From Protula sp. h YS-2021 (Eukaryota > Annelida > Polychaeta > Sabellida > Serpulidae), in NCBI GenBank assembly GCA_949752745.1, contig OX457031.1:8382493-8446492 (forward strand): a DNA stretch of 64,000 nt, written 5' to 3'. Both the position numbers and the translations under genes were made by a program. Below the pieces are notes generated by a model that was given only the letters and a program-made list of their open reading frames with translations, was not told the origin of the DNA and made no database searches. Numbering within the stretch: the stretch's first letter is position 1; each line of letters starts with the position of its first letter. Positions 57,660 to 64,000 of the stretch are shown piece by piece.

Positions 57660-57790
57660 CATGTCATGTAAGGAACGTCAACCAGCGGAACATGGTGGTC
57701 AGCTGGTGGCAGATGGGGTCAACCAGCGGAACATGGTGGTCAGCTGGTGGCAGATGGGGTCAACCAGCGGTACATGGTGGTCAGACAGCC
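57660..57790. repeat. ~41-bp triple repeat
   Basis: Three units of gtcaaccagcggaacatggt, ggtcagctggtggcagatgg gg; shorter relatives to 57860. Confidence 0.9.
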
Positions 57791-58050
57791 TGACATGGTC
57801 GTCAACCAGCGACACGGGCGACATCCTGGATGTTGATGATGTCAACCACCAGTACGTCAACAAGCCATACACTGGCTGCAGCCACACGCCACACGAGTGA
57901 ACCGACGATATACTGGCGCCCGCCGGCGACACATTGGCGTCAAGCAGCGGAACACGACTACGGTTTTGGCAGCTTGTGACTGTCCCCTCGCCCTGTGCTC
58001 ACAGCTTGTGACTCGGCAGTCGTCCGTCTATACAGTGTGCATGCCACGCC

Positions 58051-58130
58051 TTACATGACACAGCACGATTTTTTAGCTGCCTTTGACTTGGCTCGAGCTG
58101 GCAGGACTTTGCGAGGCGATGATTTGACTC
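58051..58130 (-). CDS. VWA protein last exon: polybasic tail and CaaX-type end
   Basis: Codes (R)VKSSPRKVLPARAKSKAAKK followed by SCCVM and TAA (58051-58053). The acceptor gtgccgcctgcag precedes 58130, and the 80-nt length closes the frame exactly. A Cys four from the end with a terminal Met is a CaaX box of the type farnesyltransferase prefers. Together with ten Lys/Arg just before it, this predicts prenylation and attachment to an inner membrane face. That localisation is an inference. Confidence 0.72.
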
Positions 58131-59249
58131 CTGCAGGCGGCACAAAAGCCCCGGGCTCGTAACCTACGTAAAGGAAGACCAAAAATGTTTTCAAATTTTA
58201 AGTTTTGTAAGAACAACAGATAAACTGGTTGTGAAATGGATCTGGATCGCAGTTCACTTATTTTTCAGCATTAGTCGCCGTTTTCTCTATTCAGACGAGG
58301 GAAAAACTAACTTGTTTCTCATCCCCTGCCCGGGCCATTAAATCCCAAATATAAAAAAAGACCCGACGCGGCCGGGTCTAAAAATTTCGAGTCCAAAAAA
58401 AAAAAAAAAAGAAAGAAAAGAAATTAACCGGCAGGCCGGGTGTATCAACTTCATTAGCAAGAAAAGATTTCCGCGAAAGGAAATGGAAATTCCGTTTTAG
58501 AGGAGAAGTTTGCACTGAACTTTTGCGCTCGCGACTTTGGCTCTCGCACTTTTGACCAGTAACAAAAAAAAAAAACGCTTCACGATCGCAACTTGTTTTG
58601 TCTCATAAACAAAGAAGAAAAAGGAAAAAGAATTTTGGCCAATTAGCAGGTCACCGAAATTTTCAAAAATTAAACAAGAAAAAATAAAATGAATAAAATC
58701 GGCACCTTTCCGGTCTATAGTTTAAGTTCTCGCCGGCCGACCGGGTCAGACTTCAGAATGAGATGAGAAACGAGACTACATTTCTCCCTCGTCTCAGTGC
58801 ACGCTTTCAACATTTCCTAGTTTTCCAGTGTTTTATGTAATTCCTAGTTCTTCCTGGCTTTTTGTTCTCAAACAAAAACACGTTATGAAATCAGTGGTTC
58901 TCGGTATTTTTCTTGGGAGCGCATCCAAATGGAGGGATGCATGTTCACGTTCACGGAATGTCAAGTTTGACACCTTCCGTGCAGTAAGTTCTTAATCAAC
59001 AGTAGGATACGTTTAGATGTTGGAAACCCTCGAAGTTGTTCATAGTATTTATTTCCCAGATTTTTATTTAAAACCCTCAAATTTGTCCCTAGTTTTTCTT
59101 CTTTTTTTCATAGCATTAATTTGAAGGCCTGCCGTTGGCTTCTACTGCACCTTTAGGCAAGAAATTGTGAAGTTTAACCTCGTAAAACCGTGTAGTTTAA
59201 TTTTCCAGTAACAAAACTGGGAGGTGATAGCAAAGCCAAGGCGACTCAC
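58131..59249. other. intron between the last two VWA exons
   Basis: AT-rich with A runs and a gacccgacgcggccgggtc hairpin (about 58362-58380). No gene or array. Confidence 0.6.
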
Positions 59250-59370
59250 TGGCTTGTTCTTGGTGCTGGTATTTGGCCCACTTTCTCGTTTGGCTGTCGT
59301 AGGTATAGGTTGGGTGGGCGGGGTATCCGTAATTGTCCGGATCCCACCACGCCGCCTGAATGTGCCATCT
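59250..59370 (-). CDS. VWA protein exon, aromatic-rich segment
   Basis: Codes RWHIQAAWWDPDNYGYPAHP, then TYTYDSQTRKWAKYQHQEQA plus one base. There is no recognised domain; the W/Y/P-rich composition with paired aromatics suggests a small folded unit or an interaction segment. The acceptor ttcacggtgacag precedes 59370, phase 0. The donor gtgagt starts at 59249, phase 1. Length and phase fit both neighbours exactly. Confidence 0.75.
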
Positions 59371-59848
59371 CTGTCACCGTGAAATAAGAAAAGTGATTCA
59401 ATGTATGTAGCTGGCTCTTACACCCGATGATGACGTGTGACTAATCATGAGCCTACGGTAAGCATGCTGTGGTTTCAAATGGCAATGCAACAAGCAAACA
59501 AGAATCCACAGATGTTTGTTAATGGAGAAATACTATTCCAGAATATATCAAAATAGTGTTTTGTTTTATGAATGGCAAAAAAAGTGTACATTCCTATTTT
59601 CATGATAAATTTTTTTTTTTTTAAATACTACTGTTTGTAGCAGCATATAAGAATTTGGTGTTCAGCTCCACCCGATCCATGTTTGTGCACAAAATGTTGC
59701 TTTGTCTTTGAAAAAGAAATACACTGAAACATAAACACTTGTTTTTGATCAAATTGTTCATTTTTCTTCTTTTTTTTATTGGCACCTTGTTTTACTGCAT
59801 TTTTATGTCTCGTGTTATATTTTTAGAATTTTGTCACGATTTTCTTAC
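59371..59848. other. VWA gene intron, no feature
   Basis: AT-rich; nothing recognised. Confidence 0.6.
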
Positions 59849-60015
59849 ATCTTGAAATTCCTCTTGCTGCTGAATCTCGTTTTCGTCCGTCTTCGCTTGG
59901 TCAATTTGCTGCAGTACTTGCATGACGTCATTAGCTACGTGGCCATGATTGACAGCTTGTTCCACCTCCTCACAGAAGTCGTTGTATTGCTCTTCACCCG
60001 CCATCTTGTAGCACA
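59849..60015 (-). CDS. VWA protein exon, acidic/Gln-rich helical segment
   Basis: Codes (V)CYKMAGEEQYNDFCEEVEQA, then a likely helical, Gln/Glu-rich stretch ending QQQEEFQD. The acceptor attccttcag precedes 60015, phase 1; the donor gtaaga starts at 59848, phase 0. An unspliced reading would stop at TGA 59834, but the strong donor and the in-phase downstream exons argue for splicing. Confidence 0.82.
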
Positions 60016-60455
60016 CTGAAGGAATATGTTAATCAGTTTCCCCCTTGTAAATTTCTTGTGAGGTTTATGAATCAGAAACTTACATTTAAGGTGCTATGAC
60101 GCTAACACGGGAGAGTCGGGGAGAGGGGAGGCGGTGAGGGGGGAGTTCTGCGGAGGCGTTATTATTTAACAGGTGACCTCTGGGGAGATCAGTGTTTTAC
60201 GCATAAATACAAAATTGGCGGATTTAAAAAGTAGTTCTGATCTTTCAAAAAGGGTACTATTTTTGCGGATTCTCTGCTGAGTGTTGTGCACAACACTCCG
60301 AACCGGCCCATGTTTAAGCAAGGAAAGTTAATGGGGCACTTCACCAGTGACTTCAGTAGCTGAATGTTAGTTCTGATCTTTCTACAGATTTCTCAATATA
60401 ATAAATTTCCATGATTCTAACGATTCTCTGTAGCATATGACGTGCTGCATTTCAC
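60016..60455. other. VWA gene intron, no clear feature
   Basis: G-rich stretch 60110-60150. On the minus strand just after the donor an ICYRE-coding string occurs (about 60420-60436). Confidence 0.5.
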
Positions 60456-60582
60456 CTGCGAGAAACATCTCAGTGATGACGCTGAAGTTGGCAAACTCCA
60501 CGTAGGCACCACCCGTGTACTCGGCCAGGCTCTCGTAGAACGGCTGGGCGCTCTTGTTGTTGAGTGCCCGCACGCCGTATAT
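60456..60582 (-). CDS. VWA protein exon (end of VWA fold)
   Basis: Codes IYGVRALNNKSAQPFYESLA, then EYTGGAYVEFANFSVITEMF and LA plus one base. This is the last strand and helix of the VWA fold (I-Y-G-V, T-G-G). The acceptor gcttgctacag precedes 60582. The donor gtgaaa at 60455 (phase 1) is chosen because it joins to VCYKMAGEE in the next exon. Reading through the donor gives another ICYRE-like phrase before a stop. Confidence 0.88.
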
Positions 60583-60596
60583 CTGTAGCAAGCAAT

Positions 60597-61125
60597 CAGA
60601 CACGCCTGTACCAAGTAACAAGACACGCCTGTACCAAGTAACAACACATGCCTGTATCAAGTCACAAGACACGCCTGTACCAAGTAACAACACATGCCTG
60701 TACCAAGTCACAAGACACGCCTGTACCAAGTAACAACACATGCCTGTACCAAGTAACAAGACACGCCTGTACCAAGTAACAACACATGCCTGTACCAAGT
60801 CACAAGACACGCCTGTACCAAGTAACAACACATGCCTGTACCAAGTCACAAGACACGCCTGTACCAAGTAACAACACATGCCTGTACCAAGTAACAAGAC
60901 ACGCCTGTACCAAGTAACAACACACGCCTGTACCAAGTATCAAGACACGCCTGTACCAAGTAACAACACACGCCTGTACCAAGTAACAACACATGCCTGT
61001 ACCAAGTAACAACACATGCCTGTACCAAGTCACAAGACATGCCTGTACCAAGTCACAAGACATGCCTGTACCAAGTAACAAGACACGCCTGTGCCAAGTA
61101 ACAAGACACGCCTGTACCAAGCAGG
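60597..61125. repeat. 23-bp minisatellite ending ~15 bp from a VWA acceptor
   Basis: About 23 units of gtaccaagtaacaagacacg cct. On the gene strand each unit reads ttacttggtacag, an acceptor-like AG after a T-rich stretch. Confidence 0.95.
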
Positions 61126-61304
61126 CGCACAATTGTACAAAGCAACAACACACCAGCAACAACGTACAGCTACACACAACAACAACAACAACACAGTTAT
61201 AGCACTCAACAACACAGAACTGTACTAAATAATGTACAGCTACACACAACAACGCAGTTCTAGCACTCAACAACACTGAAGTGTACTAAACAGTAACACG
61301 GTTG

Positions 61305-61645
61305 TGCCAAGCAAGGGCACAGCTGTACCTATCAACAACGTGCAGCTGTGCCAAGCAACTTCGCAAAGCTGTGCCAAGCAACCAAGCACAGCTGTACCTA
61401 TCAACAACGCGCAGCTGTGCCAAGCAACTTCGCAAAGCTGTGCCAAGCAACCAAGCACAGCTGTACCTATCAACAACGCGCAGCTGTGCCAAGCAACTTC
61501 GCAAAGCTGTGCCAAGCAACCAAGCACAGCTGTACCTATCAACAACGCGCAGCTGTGCCAAGCAACTTCGCAAAGCTGTGCCAACCAACCAAGCACAGCT
61601 GTACCTATCAACAACGCGCAGCTGTGCCAAGCGACTTCGCAAAGC
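61305..61645. repeat. 69-bp minisatellite
   Basis: About 4.7 units of cagctgtacctatcaacaac, gcgcagctgtgccaagcaac, ttcgcaaagctgtgccaagc, aaccaagca. It contains a gctgtgccaagcaac sub-repeat. Confidence 0.95.
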
Positions 61646-61859
61646 TGCACTAGCATTGCCGCTTTGAAATGTCCAAACAGAAAACAAATTGAGGAACAGT
61701 TCGAACCGGTTGGTAACGTTTAGCAAAAGAAGACAAGTCTTGAGCTGGCGGCTGTGCCGAGCCCATGAGCCGCGATCACTGCGCGGTGAGGCCGCGTGCG
61801 TCAATAACCGCGGTGCATGGGCTCCTTTTGGTGGTGCACCTGTAGCAGTATTGGCTTAC

Positions 61860-62024
61860 CTTTATTCCTTGGGCTTTCAGCAACTGCATTTCATGTTTCC
61901 AGAAGACGTTCTGGTCTGTCATGGAGGGCGGGTGCGGTATGTCGTCACCGATGACGACGAGGGCCTTGGCCGAGTTCTCGGACCAGTCGAGCTGGCTTGC
62001 TTCACGCAGCACCCACTCGTAACA
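61860..62024 (-). CDS. VWA protein exon
   Basis: Codes 55 residues: CYEWVLREASQLDWSENSAK, then ALVVIGDDIPHPP and HEMQLLKAQGIK. The A-L-V-V-I-G-D strand holds the third MIDAS Asp. The acceptor gtgcttgcag precedes 62024; the donor gtaagc starts at 61859; both phase 0. A roughly 50-bp repeat of three imperfect copies abuts the acceptor. Confidence 0.92.
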
Positions 62025-62165
62025 CTGCAAGCACAATCCCCCTGCTCCCCATGTATACCCTGGCTTCAGTATGACAGGCAGAAGACCCGTACTCCCCATG
62101 TATATTACATGGCTTGTATATGACAAGCACAAGTCCCGTACTCTCCATGTACACTCTATGGCTGG
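62025..62165. repeat. ~50-bp array abutting a VWA acceptor
   Basis: Three imperfect units with ccgtactccccatgtata and tggctt.a.tatgacaagcac; the first touches the acceptor of the exon at 62024. Confidence 0.8.
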
Positions 62166-62244
62166 AACCTAAATTTTCCATTTCATTTTTTTTATTTTAA
62201 TCGGATCCGAGTGGATGTAACGAGTTCACTTCCATAACCGACAC

Positions 62245-63205
62245 TGGTCACTAGTGAATGTCGAGACACTGACCGCTAGTGCATGTCGAGACACTGACCG
62301 CTAGTGCATGTCGAGACACTGACCGCTAGTGCATGTCGAGACACTGACCGCTAGTGCATGTCGAGACACTGACCGCTAGTGCATGTCGAGACACTGGCCA
62401 CTAGTGCATGCCGAGACACTGGCCGCTTGTGCATGCCGAGACACTGGCAACTAGTGCATGTCGAGACACTGGCCACTAGTGCATGCCGAGACACTGGCCG
62501 CTTGTGCATGCCGAGACACTGGCAACTAGTGCATGTCGAGACACTGGCCACTAGTGCATGCCGAGACACTGGCCGCTTGTGCATGCCGAGACACTGGCCA
62601 CTAATGCATGTCGAGACACTGGCAACTAGTGCATGTCGAGACACTGGCCACTAGTGCATGTCGAGACACTGGCCACTAGTGCATGCCGAGACACTGGCCA
62701 CTAGTGCATGTCGAGACACTGACCGCTAGTGCATGTCGAGACACTGACCGCTAGTGCATGTCGAGACACTGGCCACTAGTGCATGCCGAGACACTGGCCG
62801 CTTGTGCATGCCGAGACACTGGCAACTAGTGCATGTCGAGACACTGGCCACTAGTGCATGCCGAGACACTGGCCGCTTGTGCATGCCGAGACACTGGCAA
62901 CTAGTGCATGTCGAGACACTGGCCGCTAGTGCATGTCGAGATACTGGCCGCTAGTGCACGTCGAGACACTGGCCGCTAGTGCATGTCGAGACACTGGCCA
63001 CTAGTGCACGTCGAGACACTGGCCACTAATGCATGTCGAGACACTGGCCGCTAGTGCATGTCGAGACACTAGCCACTAATGCATGTCCAGACACTGGCCA
63101 CTAGTGTATGTCGAGAAACTGACCACTAGTGCATGTCCAGACACTGGCCACTAGTGCATGCCGAGACACTGACCACTAGTGCATGTCGAGACACTGGCCA
63201 CTAGG
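62245..63205. repeat. 25-bp minisatellite, ~38 units
   Basis: Units of tagtgcatgtcgagacactg gccac. Variants (ccgag, cttgtgc, ggcaac) recur in a three-unit (75-bp) pattern at 62401-62580 and again at 62770-62900. Confidence 0.96.
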
Positions 63206-63470
63206 CATTACGACACTGTAGTCTTAAGTCTCGCATCACAAGTGGTCGTTATATAACAATCATTTTATTTTTATGACCGAGCGTGGTGACCTGGCCGTTA
63301 TGACCGGGCCGTTATAACCCGGTCGTAACAACCCCGCCGTTATGAACGGGCCATTATAACAGAGTTGTCATAGTTTTGCCCTTAGACATGAACTCCTCTT
63401 ACAATCTGTTTTCCAGCATTTCTTTTTTTTTTCTTTTTTGGAAGGGGATGTAAAATGAAAAGAAACTGAC

Positions 63471-63671
63471 CTCGGGAGAGTCGCCCCCTCCAGTCTTCCC
63501 CGCAGTTTCCGCGAAATTGACCAGAGCCGTCACATCATTGGTGAAATCTAAAGTGTTGACAACGTAGGAGGTGTCGTGGTCGCAGTAATCACCGTGCGCG
63601 ATCAGGGCAATGCGCATGCCCGGGATTTCTTCTATCAGCCGAGTTACCGTATTACGCAGCTTTGTACGCAC
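63471..63671 (-). CDS. VWA protein exon
   Basis: Codes 67 residues: VRTKLRNTVTRLIEEIPGMR, then IALIAHGDYCDHDTSYVVNT and TAGKTGGGDSPE. The R-I-A-L-I-A-H-G-D-Y-C-D strand/loop and the T-GGGD-PE loop fit a VWA domain with an intact second MIDAS Thr. The acceptor ttgtcag precedes 63671 and the donor gtcagt starts at 63470; both ends are phase 0. Confidence 0.92.
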
Positions 63672-63753
63672 CTGACAACATAAGCGCCGTGAGGCATCTC
63701 CTCACTATCAACATGCGGCAGGTACCTGCCGACATCAGTAACCATCAGTCATG

Positions 63754-63778
63754 ATCAGCATCATCATCATCATCATCA

Positions 63779-63817
<39 letters not shown>

Positions 63818-63826
63818 TATTATTAG

Positions 63827-63901
<75 letters not shown>

Positions 63902-63910
63902 TATTATTAG
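63754..63910. repeat. (ATC)n/(ATT)n microsatellite
   Basis: Short ATC run then about 45 ATT triplets with a few interruptions, filling most of the intron between the first two visible VWA exons. Confidence 0.98.
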
Positions 63911-63931
63911 TAGCAGTAGAGTTGAGGCTAC

Positions 63932-64000
63932 CTGCGCCAGGCACGGGTACATGCTGCCGGTGGTGTCAAACGAAAACGCCACTTCGATGTTTTTTCCTTC
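63932..64000 (-). CDS. VWA protein, exon with MIDAS (5'-truncated by window end)
   Basis: Codes EGKNIEVAFSFDTTGSMYPC followed by LAQ. The hydrophobic beta strand followed by D-T-T-G-S is the metal-ion-dependent adhesion site of VWA domains. The donor is CAG/gtagcc at 63931, phase 0. The exon continues beyond the window. A long ATT microsatellite occupies most of the following intron. Confidence 0.85.

Larger units (their letters stand above)
58051..64000 (-). other. VWA-domain protein gene with CaaX-like C-terminus (7 exons, 5' incomplete)
   Basis: Gene span on the minus strand. Exons 63932-64000, 63471-63671, 61860-62024, 60456-60582, 59849-60015, 59250-59370 and 58051-58130 join in one frame of 930 nt (309 residues plus TAA). 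Residues 6 to about 190 form a von Willebrand A fold: MIDAS DTTGS (12-16), the second-loop Thr of KTGGGD (83) and the VVIGD Asp (117). The phrases GGGDSPE and VIGDDIPHPP recall the intracellular VWA type seen, for example, with alpha-kinases in protists and in uncharacterised animal proteins. Then come an acidic, Gln-rich segment, an aromatic segment (AAWWDPDNYGYP) and a basic tail ending CCVM. There is no signal peptide or membrane segment in the visible part. Function is unknown; metal-dependent protein binding at a membrane is an inference. It converges on the transporter gene. Confidence 0.88.

Noticed and set aside
59834..59848. TGA 59834 as the end of the VWA protein
   Set aside because: A good gtaaga donor precedes it and two further exons continue the frame exactly.
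62245..63205. CRISPR-like regular array (25 bp)
   Set aside because: Units are contiguous with no unique spacers, in a eukaryotic intron; an ordinary minisatellite.

Overview
This is animal nuclear DNA. Coding exons are split by GT-AG introns and lie in a sea of tandem repeats and transposon remnants. There is no sign of operons, prokaryotic promoters or CRISPR. The repeat style (many private intronic minisatellites, hAT, Tc1 and pogo remnants, a tRNA-like SINE) suggests a marine invertebrate. I cannot fix the phylum from the sequence. Coordinates of exons come from splice sites I placed by eye, checked by codon phase and family fit.

Two host genes converge. (1) Plus strand, 4182-52053: a concentrative (Na+-coupled) nucleoside transporter, SLC28/CNT family. 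Ten exons are visible, coding 530 residues in continuous frame from the first membrane segment to the stop codon. Only the N-terminal exon(s) lie outside the window or are unrecognised. (2) Minus strand, 64000 to 58051: a von Willebrand A (VWA) domain protein. Seven exons code 309 residues with a DTTGS MIDAS motif, ending in a lysine/arginine-rich tail and a CCVM CaaX-type C-terminus. Its 5' part is outside the window.

Intron 7 of the transporter holds a third coding unit: a four-exon PWWP-domain gene (24568-26342) with an in-frame TAA. It lies in a segment of about 8.1 kb (about 21015-29146). The segment ends carry short inverted repeats, and its flanks look like two halves of one satellite unit that is uninterrupted near 32570-32700. 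This looks like a large insertion carrying a PWWP gene.

The most unusual pattern concerns the minisatellites. Nearly every transporter intron has its own array, and many abut or include an exon-intron junction. Exons 2, 3 and 4 are preceded by arrays whose unit contains the acceptor plus the first exon bases. Exons 8 and 9 are followed by arrays whose unit contains the last exon bases plus the donor. Exons 6 and 7 and two VWA exons have arrays running up to or close to their acceptors. Splice sites have been multiplied in place, ten or more times in several introns.

Layout: 1-590 a 51-bp satellite, with a copy of its first 866 bp at 50780-51590; 1225-3775 hAT-like dimer; 4182-17850 exons 1-7 with private arrays and remnants of pogo-like and other inverted-repeat elements; 18040-20800 minisatellite with a 781-bp higher-order repeat and a hAT MITE; 21015-29146 PWWP insertion; 29290-41900 old satellites surrounding exon 8, with a broken Tc1 element; 42700-48700 arrays around exon 9; 49415-51300 satellite; 51953-52053 last transporter exon; 52300-57800 intergenic arrays; 58051-64000 VWA gene.
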